From positions 1 through 61,054 of the forward strand of contig DVIV01000055.1 of NCBI GenBank assembly GCA_018710985.1: DNA of 61,054 nt, read 5' to 3'. This document shows, piece by piece, positions 17,475 to 25,811 of the stretch; position 1 is the stretch's first letter; every line of letters starts with the position of its first letter. A model generated the notes under the pieces. That model did no database searches and was not told the origin of the DNA. It worked only from the letters and a program-made list of their open reading frames with translations. The position numbers were made by a program, and so were the translations under genes. The stretch is from Candidatus Limiplasma pullicola (lineage in GTDB: Bacteria > Bacillota > Clostridia > Christensenellales > Aristaeellaceae).

Positions 17475-18359
17475 TTGCAAAGCGCCGAGGGCGTGATCGT
17501 CAAGGGCGTGGGAGGGCTGTACTATGCGCGCGGGGAGGACGGCGGCATGCATGTGCTGCGCGCCCGCGGCATCTTCCGCCGCCAGCATGTGACCCCCATG
17601 GTGGGTGACCGCATCCGCTTTACGCCCGGACAGGGCGAGGAGCACGGATGGGTGGAGGAGATCCTGCCCCGCGAAAGTCAGCTGGTGCGCCCGCCGGTGG
17701 CCAACGTGCGCTACCTGCTCATCGTGCTGGCCCCGGCGCCCGCGCCGGATTTCCTGCTCATCGACACGCTGATCGCCATGGCGCTCAGGCAGGGCATCCG
17801 GCCCGCGCTGGTGGTGAACAAGTGCGACCTGGACGAGGGCACCTGCGAGGCCGTGCGGCGCGATTACGCGGGGCTGGGCGCGCCCGTTCTGGCGGTGAGC
17901 GCGCTGAGCGGACAGGGGATGGACGGCCTGCGCGCGTTGCTTGCGTCGGGCGTGTGCTGCCTGGCGGGACAGAGCGGCGTGGGCAAGAGCACGCTTTTGT
18001 GCGCCGCCACGGGCCTGAAGCTGCAAACCGGCGAGATCAGCCAGAAGATTCACCGCGGCAGGCATACCACCCGCCACGCGGAGCTGCTCTACAGCGGCGA
18101 GTACCGCGTGCTGGATACGCCGGGATTCAGCCTGCTGGAGCTGTGGGATGGGCTGGAGCCCATCCGCCTCAAGGAATACTACCCCGAATTTGCCCCCTAT
18201 GAGGGGCAGTGCCGCTTCTCGCCCTGCTATCACCTCAGCGAGCCCGGCTGCGCGGTGCTGGAAGCCGCGCGCGCAGGCGAGGTCAGCCAGGCGCGGCTGG
18301 AGCGCTATCACCTGCTGCTGAAAAAGGCGCAGGAGGCATGGAGGAATCGCTATGACTAA
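17475..18359 (+). CDS. rsgA: Small ribosomal subunit maturation GTPase RsgA
   Basis: RsgA (YloQ/YjeQ) is a circularly permuted GTPase that checks late 30S subunit assembly. It has an OB-fold start (GVIVKGVGGLYYARGED), G4 NKCDLDE, the G1 loop GQSGVGKST near residue 168, G3 DTPG, and a C-terminal zinc knuckle with Cys and His (CRFSPCYHLSEPGC). The TTG start at 17475, seven bases after GGAGGGA, gives the usual N-terminus; an ATG at 17454 overlapping the kinase stop is the alternative and adds seven residues. The 3' end overlaps rpe by eight bases. Confidence 0.95.
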   Translation: MQSAEGVIVKGVGGLYYARGEDGGMHVLRARGIFRRQHVTPMVGDRIRFTPGQGEEHGWVEEILPRESQLVRPPVANVRYLLIVLAPAPAPDFLLIDTLIAMALRQGIRPALVVNKCDLDEGTCEAVRRDYAGLGAPVLAVSALSGQGMDGLRALLASGVCCLAGQSGVGKSTLLCAATGLKLQTGEISQKIHRGRHTTRHAELLYSGEYRVLDTPGFSLLELWDGLEPIRLKEYYPEFAPYEGQCRFSPCYHLSEPGCAVLEAARAGEVSQARLERYHLLLKKAQEAWRNRYD

Positions 18360-18987
18360 ACTGTCTCCCTCAATCCTGGCGGCAGACCCCCTCCGGCTGG
18401 GCCAGGCCGCGCGCATGGCCATCGAGGCGGGCTGCGACGAACTGCACTTTGACGTGATGGACGGGCATTTCGTGCCCAACCTCACCTTTGGTCCCCACAT
18501 CCTCAAGGCCATGAAGCAGGAGTTGCCCGGCATCGTCTACGATGTGCACCTCATGCTGGATAATCCGGCGGACTTTGTGGACCCCTTCTGCGACGCTGGA
18601 GCGGATATTCTGACCGTGCATGCCGAGGCCGAGGGCTTTGACCGCGCCCTTGCCCGCATCCGCGAGCGCGGGGTGCAGGCGGGCGCGTCGGTGCGGCCCG
18701 CCACGCCCGTCGAATGCCTGCGGGCCGTTGTCGGACAGCTGGACCGCGTGCTGCTGATGACCGTAAATCCCGGCTTTGGCGGGCAGAAGCTGATTCCGGA
18801 GGTGCTGGAGAAGGCCGGGCAGCTGCGCGAGATGGGCTTTGCGGGCGAAATCGAGGCCGACGGAGGCATCTCCGAGAATAACGCGGCCATGCTCAGGGAG
18901 GCGGGCATCGGCGTGCTGGTGATGGGCACGGGCTTTTTCCGCGCCAACGACCCTTCGGAAGTGGTGCGCCGGGTGCATGCTCTCTGA
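18352..18987 (+). CDS. rpe: Ribulose-phosphate 3-epimerase
   Basis: Interconverts ribulose 5-phosphate and xylulose 5-phosphate in the pentose phosphate pathway. The 211-residue TIM-barrel protein shows LSPSILAADPLRL (Ser near residue 6), HFDVMDGHFVPNLTFGP (metal His and catalytic Asp), YDVHLML, MTVNPGFGGQK and EADGGIS (catalytic Asp). It is the last gene of the priA-rsgA run and starts eight bases inside rsgA. Confidence 0.96.
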   Translation: MTKLSPSILAADPLRLGQAARMAIEAGCDELHFDVMDGHFVPNLTFGPHILKAMKQELPGIVYDVHLMLDNPADFVDPFCDAGADILTVHAEAEGFDRALARIRERGVQAGASVRPATPVECLRAVVGQLDRVLLMTVNPGFGGQKLIPEVLEKAGQLREMGFAGEIEADGGISENNAAMLREAGIGVLVMGTGFFRANDPSEVVRRVHAL

Positions 18988-19045
18988 GCCCGTCCGGGCA
19001 TGCTAAGCGTGGGAGCCGTCCGCTCCCGGCAAGGAGGCATGCCAG

Positions 19046-19129
19046 ATGAAACGAACCAAATCCCCTGCGCGGCTTCTGACGCCGCCCCCCAAGCGCAGGC
19101 GCATGGCGCGCGCGCCTGTGCGGCATTGA
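19046..19129 (+). CDS. Possible 27-residue basic peptide
   Basis: An ATG eight bases after a strong AAGGAGG opens a 27-codon frame ([20 protein letters not shown]...), with ten Arg or Lys and five Pro. It lies between rpe and the DEAD-box helicase gene, whose own binding site is 20 bases downstream, and just after a small GGGAGC/GCTCCC hairpin (19012-19028). The good ribosome binding site is the only positive evidence; it could be a leader peptide of the helicase gene or a chance frame. Confidence 0.3.
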   Translation: MKRTKSPARLLTPPPKRRRMARAPVRH

Positions 19130-19166
19130 GCGCGCTTTCAAACACATACCGCAAGAAAGGAACCGC

Positions 19167-20807
19167 ATGCATTTTGACGATTTGAACCTGATCCCCGACC
19201 TTTTGTCCGCCGTGCGCGACATGGGCTATGACGAGCCCACGCCCATCCAGCGCGAGACCATCCCGGCCGTGCTCAGCGGGCGCGACGTGCTGGGCTGCGC
19301 CCAGACGGGAACCGGCAAGACCGCTGCGTTCGCTTTGCCCATTTTGCAACGCCTGCATCTGGAGCGCAAGCAGCACGCGGGCAGGCGCACCATCCGCGCC
19401 CTGATTCTCACCCCCACGCGCGAATTGGCGCTGCAGATCTTTGAAAACTTTGAAAGCTACGGCAAAAACCTGCCACTGCGCTCCTGCGTGATTTTCGGCG
19501 GCATGGGGCAGCAGCCGCAGGTGGAGGCCCTCGCGCGGGGCGTGGACATTCTGGTGGCCACCCCCGGCCGGCTCAACGACCTGATCGGCCAGGGCCATAT
19601 CACGCTGGACCATATCGAGATCTTCGTTTTGGACGAGGCCGACCGCATGCTGGACATGGGTTTCATCCACGACGTGCGCAAGGTCATCGCCCTTTTGCCG
19701 CGCAAGCGGCAGACGCTGCTGTTTTCCGCCACCATGCCTGCCGAGGTGGAAAAGCTGGCCCTGAGCATCCTCACGGACCCCGCCAGCGTAAAGGTGGACC
19801 CCGTGTCCAGCACGGTGGACCGCATCGAGCAGCGGCTCTACCTGGTGGACAAGGCCAACAAAAAGCTGCTGCTGGCCAAGCTGCTCAGGGAGCCGGAGGT
19901 GGAAAGCGCGCTGGTGTTCACCCGCACCAAGCACGGGGCCGACCGGGTGGTGCGCGAGCTTTCGCGCGCGGGCATCCCGGCGCGCGCCATCCACGGCGAC
20001 AAGAGCCAGAACGCGCGCCAGCAGGCTCTTTCGGACTTCAAGAGCGGCAAGTCGCGCGTGCTGGTGGCCACGGATATCGCCGCGCGCGGCATCGATATCG
20101 CGGGCCTGTCCCATGTATTCAACTACGACCTGCCCAACGAGCCGGAGGCCTATGTGCACCGCATCGGGCGCACGGGCCGCGCGGGCCTGGACGGCAAGGC
20201 CGTGAGCTTTTGCTGCATCGACGAGATGAAGGAGCTGCAGCAGATCGAAAAGCTGCTGGGCCGCAAGCTGGAGCGCGCGGAAAGCGAGTGGCCCATGCAG
20301 GTGTTCACCGAAACCGTCAAGCAGCCCCGTCCGCCCCGTCCTTCCCGGCAGGAACGGCAGAACCCCGCGCCCAGGCCGCCCGCGAAGCCGCAGGAGGCCG
20401 CGCCCCCGGCGGCGCGCACGCAGGCGCGCAAGGCGTCCCGCGCGGCGGAGGAGCCGGTCGGCGAGGCGCTCCGCCAAAAGCCGCCCAAGGCGTCGGGCGG
20501 GCCCGCCAGAGAACCGGCCCGCGCCGCGCTCGGCAAGGCGGAAAAGCCGGCGCAGCTCCCGCGCGAAAAGGCGCGCGGCGCTGTGCAGCGAACCGCCGAA
20601 CCGACCCGCATGCCCGCCATGCGCGCCACGCCGCTGGAGCGGCCCACGCACGCGCTGCCGTCTCAGGCGGCCGCGCCGCAGCTGACGCAGGAGGCCGCGC
20701 CGCCGCGCGTCACGCTTCATCAGGACCACCGTGCCTATGAGGAACTCATCCGGCGCCAGCGGCCCCAGCGCCGCCGCACCCTGTCCACCGGCAACGACCG
20801 CCGGTGA
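19167..20807 (+). CDS. DEAD-box ATP-dependent RNA helicase
   Basis: Unwinds RNA during ribosome assembly, cold adaptation or mRNA turnover (RhlE/CshA-like). The 546-residue protein has the Q motif (GYDEPTPIQ), Walker A AQTGTGKT near residue 46, PTRELA, TPGRL, DEAD (VLDEADRML near 155), [12 protein letters not shown] and HRIGRTGR (to about 350). Residues about 385-546 form a Pro/Ala/Arg/Lys/Gln-rich tail without predicted structure, typical for RNA-tethering tails but long here. It starts at ATG after AAAGGA and is followed closely by a MATE gene. Confidence 0.95.
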   Translation: MHFDDLNLIPDLLSAVRDMGYDEPTPIQRETIPAVLSGRDVLGCAQTGTGKTAAFALPILQRLHLERKQHAGRRTIRALILTPTRELALQIFENFESYGKNLPLRSCVIFGGMGQQPQVEALARGVDILVATPGRLNDLIGQGHITLDHIEIFVLDEADRMLDMGFIHDVRKVIALLPRKRQTLLFSATMPAEVEKLALSILTDPASVKVDPVSSTVDRIEQRLYLVDKANKKLLLAKLLREPEVESALVFTRTKHGADRVVRELSRAGIPARAIHGDKSQNARQQALSDFKSGKSRVLVATDIAARGIDIAGLSHVFNYDLPNEPEAYVHRIGRTGRAGLDGKAVSFCCIDEMKELQQIEKLLGRKLERAESEWPMQVFTETVKQPRPPRPSRQERQNPAPRPPAKPQEAAPPAARTQARKASRAAEEPVGEALRQKPPKASGGPAREPARAALGKAEKPAQLPREKARGAVQRTAEPTRMPAMRATPLERPTHALPSQAAAPQLTQEAAPPRVTLHQDHRAYEELIRRQRPQRRRTLSTGNDRR

Positions 20808-20840
20808 CCCCCTCCCTCTACGCAAAAGGAGACGCATACC

Positions 20841-22223
20841 ATGCCAAAGCAGATGACCGCCGAACAAAAGCTGACGTACATGACCGAAACACCCCTGCCC
20901 AGGCTGGTGCTCTCGCTTTCCGTGCCCACGATCGTCAGCATGCTCATCACCTCGTTTTACAACATGGCCGATACCTACTTCGTGGGCCTGATCGGTTCGG
21001 CCAGCGCATCCGGCGCCGTGGGCGTCGCCTTCCCGCTGATGGCCATCATGCAGGCAGTGGGCTTCATGTTCGGCCACGGGTCGGGCAACCATATGGCGCG
21101 CGTGCTGGGTGCAGGCGACGCGGAGGACGCGCGCAAAATGGCCTCCACCGGCTTTTTCAGCGCGTTTTTTGTGGGCCTGGCCATCATGGCCTTCGGCCTC
21201 CTGGGCGCGGACCCGCTGGCCTATGCCCTTGGGTCCACGCCCACCATCGCGCCCTATGCCAAGGCGTATCTGGGCTACCTCATGCCCGGTGCGCCGTTCC
21301 TGATCGCCAGCCTGGTGCTCAACAACCAGCTGCGCTTCCAGGGCAGCGCCTTTTACGCCATGATCGGCATCACCTCCGGCGCGGTGCTCAACATCATCCT
21401 GGACCCGCTGTTCATCTTCACCTTCGGCATGGGGGTAGGAGGCGCCGCACTGGCCACCAGCCTCAGCCAGGTGGTCAGCTTCTTCCTGCTGCTGCTCGGT
21501 ACGCGCCGCGGCGGCAACATCAGCATCCGCTGGCGCGATTTTACCCCCACCCTGGCCAATTTCCGCGAGATCCTGCGCGGCGGCGTACCCTCTCTGGCCC
21601 GCCAGGGCCTCAACAGCCTGGCGACCGTGTGCCTGAACCTGGCTTCCGGCGGCTACGGGGATGCAGCCATCGCAGCCATGAGCATCGTCACCCGCGTGAT
21701 GATGATGGCCGTCAGCGCCATCATCGGTTTTGGGCAGGGTTTTCAGCCCATCTGCGGCTTCAACTACGGCGCGGGCCTCTATGAGCGCGTGCGCAAGGCC
21801 TTCTGGTTCTGCGTCAAGCTGTGCTTTTGCGTGCTGGTGGTGGTGAGCGCAGCGGCCATCGCCCTGGCGCCGCAGATCATCAGCCTGTTTCTGGCGGGAG
21901 ATCCGCAGGTCCAGGAGATCGGCACGCTGGCGCTGCGCCTGCAATGTGCCCTCATCCCCCTGTTCGCCTTCACCTGCCTGGCCAACATGATGCTGCAGAC
22001 GATGGGCATCGCCGGGCGCGCCACGCTGCTGGCCATGGCGCGGCAGGGCCTGTGTTTCATCCCGGCGGTGTGGCTGCTGGAGCACGCCTTCGGCCTGTTG
22101 GGCGTGCAGCTGGCGCAGCCCGTAGCTGACTTCCTGTCCTTCCTGCTGGCTATTCCGCTGACGCTGCCGGTCCTGCGCGGCCTGCGCGACAGTGAGGCCG
22201 CAAAAAAAGTTTCAAAACCGTGA
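20841..22223 (+). CDS. MATE family efflux transporter
   Basis: A 460-residue, twelve-helix MATE carrier of the NorM/DinF-like Firmicutes subgroup. Features include LVLSLSVPTIVSMLITSFYN in helix 1, NMADTYFVGLIG, HGSGNHMARVLGAGD after helix 2, and FGQGFQPICGFNYGA near 295 in the second half. It begins 33 bases after the helicase stop with AAAAGGAGA before ATG, so probable co-transcription. It differs strongly from the MATE protein at 5376. Substrate unknown. Confidence 0.93.
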   Translation: MPKQMTAEQKLTYMTETPLPRLVLSLSVPTIVSMLITSFYNMADTYFVGLIGSASASGAVGVAFPLMAIMQAVGFMFGHGSGNHMARVLGAGDAEDARKMASTGFFSAFFVGLAIMAFGLLGADPLAYALGSTPTIAPYAKAYLGYLMPGAPFLIASLVLNNQLRFQGSAFYAMIGITSGAVLNIILDPLFIFTFGMGVGGAALATSLSQVVSFFLLLLGTRRGGNISIRWRDFTPTLANFREILRGGVPSLARQGLNSLATVCLNLASGGYGDAAIAAMSIVTRVMMMAVSAIIGFGQGFQPICGFNYGAGLYERVRKAFWFCVKLCFCVLVVVSAAAIALAPQIISLFLAGDPQVQEIGTLALRLQCALIPLFAFTCLANMMLQTMGIAGRATLLAMARQGLCFIPAVWLLEHAFGLLGVQLAQPVADFLSFLLAIPLTLPVLRGLRDSEAAKKVSKP

Positions 22224-22452
22224 ACTTTTTGCCACGCTTTTCCGTCTTATCTGTCGGAGACGCTGTGAGCGATGCCGCGCGCAGGCGGGGAGGGAGGAAC
22301 AACGGCCGCAATTCGGTCTGAATTGGCAAACGTTTCATATATTACACAAGTATTACGTTGACAGCTGCTTTCCAAAGATGGTATAATCAAAAATGGTTGC
22401 GGCGCGCCCTGTGTGCCGTACATATGACAGAAATACGCGAGGAGGTCCGACT
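22224..22452 (+). promoter_or_regulatory. Intergenic region with promoter of the DUF3048 gene
   Basis: A gap of about 230 bases. TTGACA (22358-22363) and TATAAT (22382-22387) are 18 bases apart and lie about 65 bases before the GTG start of the DUF3048 gene. No clear terminator follows the MATE gene. The part before the promoter is locally AT-richer; I see no gene in it. Confidence 0.75.
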
Positions 22453-23646
22453 GTGAAAAGAATCCTTTCCATGCTGCTCATCGCTGTGATGGCGCTGACC
22501 GCCGTGCCCGCGCTGGCCGCGAACGACGCCGGCACCAACTATACCCTTTCGACCGAGGGCGTGGTCGTGCTGCAGGATGTCGCCGACCGCAACATCACAC
22601 CTGCTGACGGCGCTCTGGACGTGAACCCCGTCATCGAGGGACAAAGCCCCACCACCGGCATGCCCGTGAGCGGCGATTCGCTCTATATGCCCATGCTGGT
22701 GCAGATCAGCAACCCTGAGGGCTCCGAGAAGATCGACGGCAAGAACGTGACCGCCGCCGGCATCGGCGAGCGCGCGCCCTGGGGCGGCCAGTATGCGGAT
22801 ATCGTGTATGAGGGCATCCTCTACCGTTCCGGCCAGACCCGTATCACCTTCCTGTTCAACGACAGCTTCGCCGAGGGTCAGCCCCTGAGCGTCGGCCCCG
22901 TGCGTTCGGCCCGTATCGGCCACGTGCTCCTGCGCGAGGAGTGGCAGGGCGGCATCGTCTATGCCGGCGGCCCGCGCCGTGAGGAGAACAACATCGCGGC
23001 CATGTTCGCCGAGCTGGGCGCCAGCGAGAAGGGCGTCACCTTCAACCTGCTGGACGGTAAGTACCAGGAGTACAAAAACCGCGTGAGCGGCGTCAAGTCC
23101 CCCGACAACTACAACGTCAACCTCGTGGGCATCCGCTCCCTGGTTCCCGCCACCACCGTGGCCGTGGAGCATCCCTTCCTGTTCGCCGAGGCCAGCCCCT
23201 ATGTGGACGGCTATGAGGTCGCCTACACCATCAACCTCGACTGGGGCCACAAGCGCTACATCTCCCACTTCTACTATGACGAGGCCAACAACCTCTACCT
23301 GCGCTACTCCGGGAATGCGCCCTACATGACCTTTGCCGAGGCCGAGGACCGCAGCGAGGAGAACGAGGAGCAGATGTCCTTCAGCAACGTGATCATCCAG
23401 CGCGTGGGCTACGAGTACACCAACAACTCCAAGATCATGCCCGTAATGCAGAGCGTCGGCCAGGGCAATGCGGATATCTTCATCGGCGGTCGCTACATCC
23501 CCGGCTACTGGGTGCGTGAATCCATCGAAAGCCCCACCATTTTCCTGGACGATAAGGGCAACGAGATTCAGCTCACCCCCGGCAAGACCTTCATTGCTCA
23601 CTTCCCGCCCGAGAGTCTGCTGACCTACTCCGGCGCCGCGCAGTAA
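22453..23646 (+). CDS. Secreted DUF3048 (YerB-like) protein
   Basis: The 397-residue protein starts at GTG eight bases after GAGGAGG and begins with a signal peptide (MKRILSMLLIAVMALTAVPALAA). It contains the DUF3048 core: GERAPWGGQYADIVYEG, TRITFLFND and SVGPVRSARIGHVLL (about residues 105-160), then a second domain with FSNVIIQRVGY and the C-terminal YW-containing region. In Bacillus the relative YerB is a lipoprotein; no lipobox Cys is present here, so it should be released or retained another way. Biochemical function is unknown. Monocistronic, with own promoter and terminator. Confidence 0.88.
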   Translation: MKRILSMLLIAVMALTAVPALAANDAGTNYTLSTEGVVVLQDVADRNITPADGALDVNPVIEGQSPTTGMPVSGDSLYMPMLVQISNPEGSEKIDGKNVTAAGIGERAPWGGQYADIVYEGILYRSGQTRITFLFNDSFAEGQPLSVGPVRSARIGHVLLREEWQGGIVYAGGPRREENNIAAMFAELGASEKGVTFNLLDGKYQEYKNRVSGVKSPDNYNVNLVGIRSLVPATTVAVEHPFLFAEASPYVDGYEVAYTINLDWGHKRYISHFYYDEANNLYLRYSGNAPYMTFAEAEDRSEENEEQMSFSNVIIQRVGYEYTNNSKIMPVMQSVGQGNADIFIGGRYIPGYWVRESIESPTIFLDDKGNEIQLTPGKTFIAHFPPESLLTYSGAAQ

Positions 23647-23673
23647 TCGGCTTGTCAGACAATATGCGTTCTA

Positions 23674-23707
23674 GGACCGGATGGCTTCTGCCGTCCGGCC
23701 CTTTTTT
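23674..23707 (+). terminator. Terminator after the DUF3048 gene
   Basis: A 9-bp stem CCGGATGGC/GCCGTCCGG with loop TTCT is followed by CCCTTTTTTCG, a good T run. Confidence 0.85.
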
Positions 23708-23722
23708 CGTCCTTTCCGGACG

Positions 23723-23751
23723 TTGCGCAGGCGTCCGCGATGGGGTACAAT
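23723..23751 (+). promoter_or_regulatory. Promoter of the alarmone synthetase gene
   Basis: TTGCGC (23723-23728) and TACAAT (23746-23751) are separated by 17 bases, right after the preceding terminator. Confidence 0.65.
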
Positions 23752-23803
23752 AAGATATAGAAACGACGCGAAACGCAGACGCGTCCCATGCAAGGAGGTA
23801 CCC

Positions 23804-24472
23804 ATGGCGCTGCCCGTTATGCCCGAGATTTCACAGGCCCTGCGCGATATCGCGGAGGACTACGTCATCATGAAATGCCGCTACCAGTCTGCGCTGCGCG
23901 AGGTGCGCACCAAGCTGGAGATTCTGGACGATGAGTTCCAGATGCGTCATAGCCGCAACCCCATCCATCATATGGAAAGCCGGATCAAAAGTCCGCAGAG
24001 CATCGCCCAGAAGCTCAAGCGCAAGGGGCTGCCCCTTACGCCTCAGGCGGCGATGGAGAATCTCAACGATATTGCGGGCATTCGCGTGGTGTGCGCCTAT
24101 CTCAACGACACCTATGCCATCGGCGAGATGCTGACCGGGCAGGATGACATCCAGCTGGTACAGACACGTGACTACATCGCCTCACCCAAACCCAATGGCT
24201 ACCGCAGCCTGCATCTGATTGTGCGGGTGCCGGTGTTTTTGAGCGAGGGCAAGCTGCTTTTGCCCGTGGAAGTGCAGATTCGCACCATTGCCATGGACTT
24301 CTGGGCCAGCCTGGAACACCAGCTGCGCTACAAGGAAGTGACGCATGTGCCCGAAGAGCTCAACCGCCAGCTTCTGGACGCGGCCAACCGCATCGCCGCC
24401 CTGGACGGGGACATGCAGCACATTCACGACCAGATGGCCGTGCTGGCCAACCGCATCGGCGATTTGAAATAG
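23804..24472 (+). CDS. Small alarmone (p)ppGpp synthetase, RelQ type
   Basis: A stand-alone RelA/SpoT-type synthetase domain of 222 residues that transfers pyrophosphate from ATP to GDP or GTP. It shows YQSALREVRTKLEILDDEF at the start, SRIKSPQSIAQKLKRKG (ATP-binding basic loop), DIAGIRVVC (catalytic Asp-region), YIASPKPNGYRSLH (the G-loop Tyr) and VEVQIRTIAMDFWASLEH (catalytic Glu), with a C-terminal helix. No hydrolase, TGS or ACT domain, so degradation of the alarmone must be done elsewhere. ATG follows AAGGAGG. Its last codons run into the first copy of the terminator duplicated around the repeat element. Confidence 0.94.
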   Translation: MALPVMPEISQALRDIAEDYVIMKCRYQSALREVRTKLEILDDEFQMRHSRNPIHHMESRIKSPQSIAQKLKRKGLPLTPQAAMENLNDIAGIRVVCAYLNDTYAIGEMLTGQDDIQLVQTRDYIASPKPNGYRSLHLIVRVPVFLSEGKLLLPVEVQIRTIAMDFWASLEHQLRYKEVTHVPEELNRQLLDAANRIAALDGDMQHIHDQMAVLANRIGDLK

Positions 24473-24476
24473 ATAG

Positions 24477-24716
24477 AAACCGCCTCCCCTGCGCATACTG
24501 GCAAGGGGAGGCGGCTGTCGCTGCATTGGCTGTGGGAGGTTCGGAGGGCGGGGCCCTCCGAATGGAATCGTATCGCCCGGCTTTGCCGGGCGGGCGGGGA
24601 GTTTGCGCCATCAGGCGCAAACATATCCGACAATTCCCGTTTCAAAAGAACGCCGCAGGCGGACTTTTGAAATCGCGTAAACCGCCTTCCCTGCGCATAC
24701 TGGCAAGGGGAGGCGG
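24477..24716 (+). repeat. Four-hairpin repeat element, copy A, between duplicated terminators
   Basis: A 38-base terminator-like hairpin unit occurs twice in direct orientation, 24477-24514 and 24679-24716 (37 of 38 identical, one C/T difference). Between them lie four hairpins: TTCGGAGGG/CCCTCCGAA (24540-24548 with 24554-24562), CGCCCGGC/GCCGGGCG with a TTT loop (24574-24592), GTTTGCGCC/GGCGCAAAC (24601-24622) and TTTCAAAAG/CTTTTGAAA (24640-24648 with 24664-24672) enclosing CGCC/GGCG. The same series recurs at 52216-52450 between a different duplicated hairpin. No protein frame of its own is credible. The right terminator copy also supplies the ribosome binding site of the next gene. Confidence 0.85.
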
Positions 24717-24721
24717 TTTTG

Positions 24722-25150
24722 TTGATCGGGTTTCTTTTCAGCGTGATTGCGGGTGCGGCCATGAGCATCCAGGGCGTGATGAACACGCGCCTGCAGGAGC
24801 GCGTGGGTCTGTGGGAGGCCAACGCCTATGTGCAGGGCACGGCCTTTGCGCTGTCGCTGGTGGTGATGTGGCTGTTCGGTACGGGCAATCTGGGCGCCCT
24901 GGCAAGCGCGCCCCGCGGCTACCTGCTGGGCGGCGCGCTGGGGCTGGTGATCACCGTTACGGTCATGCTGGCCATCAAGGGTCTGGATGTCACGGTGGCG
25001 GTGTCGGTCATCCTGATCGCGCAGCTGCTGGTGGCAGCGCTCATCGACGCCTTTGGCTGGATGGGTCAGGAAAAGGTGCCCATGGGGGTGCGGCAGTATG
25101 TGGGCCTTGCGCTGATGCTGGGGGGCGTGGCGCTGTTCAAGTTTCGCTGA
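24722..25150 (+). CDS. DUF606/YdcZ-type small membrane transporter
   Basis: A 142-residue membrane protein with five hydrophobic segments of the DMT superfamily branch DUF606 (YdcZ). It begins MIGFLFSVIAGAAMSIQGVMNTRLQERVG, the family's typical first helix with N and R, and ends MLGGVALFKFR. The TTG start at 24722 lies eight bases after AGGGGAGG, which is itself the 3' arm of the second terminator-like hairpin; a TTG at 24719 is the alternative. Its 3' end overlaps the convergent gene at 25137 by 14 bases. Substrate unknown. Confidence 0.85.
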   Translation: MIGFLFSVIAGAAMSIQGVMNTRLQERVGLWEANAYVQGTAFALSLVVMWLFGTGNLGALASAPRGYLLGGALGLVITVTVMLAIKGLDVTVAVSVILIAQLLVAALIDAFGWMGQEKVPMGVRQYVGLALMLGGVALFKFR

Positions 25151-25643
25151 CGGTGGCGTCGGCGCCGTCCAGCATGGCGGTGGTCATGTCGCTGAGCTGG
25201 TTGACCGCTTCGCTCAGGGAGGTCAGGGTATCGCTTACCTGCTGGCCGCTGGCCAGCTTGGCGTCATAGGCCTCGATGATGGAATAGATGTTGTCGAATA
25301 CGCTCTGGTCGTACAGCCGGCCAATCTCTCCGTACATGCCCACGTTGAGGTCGTTGAGCACCTCTACGCCATGCACGTACTGCCGGATGCGGCCCAGCAT
25401 GGCCGATGTGGAGCTGGCGCCCAGGCGGCTGAGGGAGTTGACGTTGCTGACGGCGTGCTGCACCTCGCTGCGAAGGCGGGTGTTGCGCTGCGCCTCAAAG
25501 TTGCCCTCATTGATGCCGCCCACGCCCGCGACCTTGAAAATGAGGAACGCGGCCAGCAGCACCAGCAGAATGATGAGAATGGGCCGGTAGCGATGAGAGC
25601 GCATCACGCTGTGATAGCCATGGGAGCGCATATATCTCGTCAT
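25137..25643 (-). CDS. Membrane-anchored helical protein, unknown function
   Basis: The 168-residue protein has a Tyr/His/Arg-rich start (MTRYMRSHGYHSVMRSHRYR), one membrane helix (about residues 22-42, PILIILLVLLAAFLIFKVAG) and an external, mostly helical part without Cys. I do not recognise a family. ATG follows AAAGGAGG. The stop codon lies inside the 3' end of the convergent transporter gene. It is conserved-looking in codon use and has its own promoter. Confidence 0.7.
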   Translation of the reverse strand: MTRYMRSHGYHSVMRSHRYRPILIILLVLLAAFLIFKVAGVGGINEGNFEAQRNTRLRSEVQHAVSNVNSLSRLGASSTSAMLGRIRQYVHGVEVLNDLNVGMYGEIGRLYDQSVFDNIYSIIEAYDAKLASGQQVSDTLTSLSEAVNQLSDMTTAMLDGADATVSET

Positions 25644-25684
25644 ACCGTCGGCCTCCTTTCAGAAACGGTGTGGGAATCATCCCC

Positions 25685-25713
25685 ATTATACCACACTTTG
25701 TCCAAGTGGTAAA
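25685..25713 (-). promoter_or_regulatory. Promoter of the helical membrane protein gene
   Basis: On the minus strand TATAAT (25685-25690) preceded by TG at the extended -10 position, with TTTACC 17 bases upstream. It lies about 40 bases before the start codon. Confidence 0.6.
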
Positions 25714-25811
25714 GAGGATGCAAAATGGGGCACTTTTTGTCCTGCCTGTGGTGGAGAATGCCATTCTTTCTCCCTAAATGAGGCGAATTTTGGCATAAGG
25801 AGGCGAAAACC

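Noticed and set aside
18537-22085. Very long open frame on the minus strand across rpe, the DEAD-box gene and a MATE gene
   Set aside because: High GC makes stops rare in the antisense frame; the peptide is rich in His, Gln, Arg and Gly with no motif, and the plus-strand genes are certain.
24477-24716. CRISPR array
   Set aside because: The repeated units are terminator hairpins and internal stems, only two copies with one intervening segment; no array of regular repeats occurs anywhere in the window.
24477-24720. Guanidine (mini-ykkC-like) two-hairpin riboswitch before the DUF606 transporter gene
   Set aside because: The loops lack the ACGR sequences of that class and the hairpins are explained by terminator duplication.
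24424-24822. Minus-strand frames reading through repeat copy A (and similarly copy B at 52111-52365)
   Set aside because: Both copies encode a similar peptide only because the core DNA is similar; frames have no binding site, run through terminator hairpins, and differences between copies preserve stems and not the peptide.
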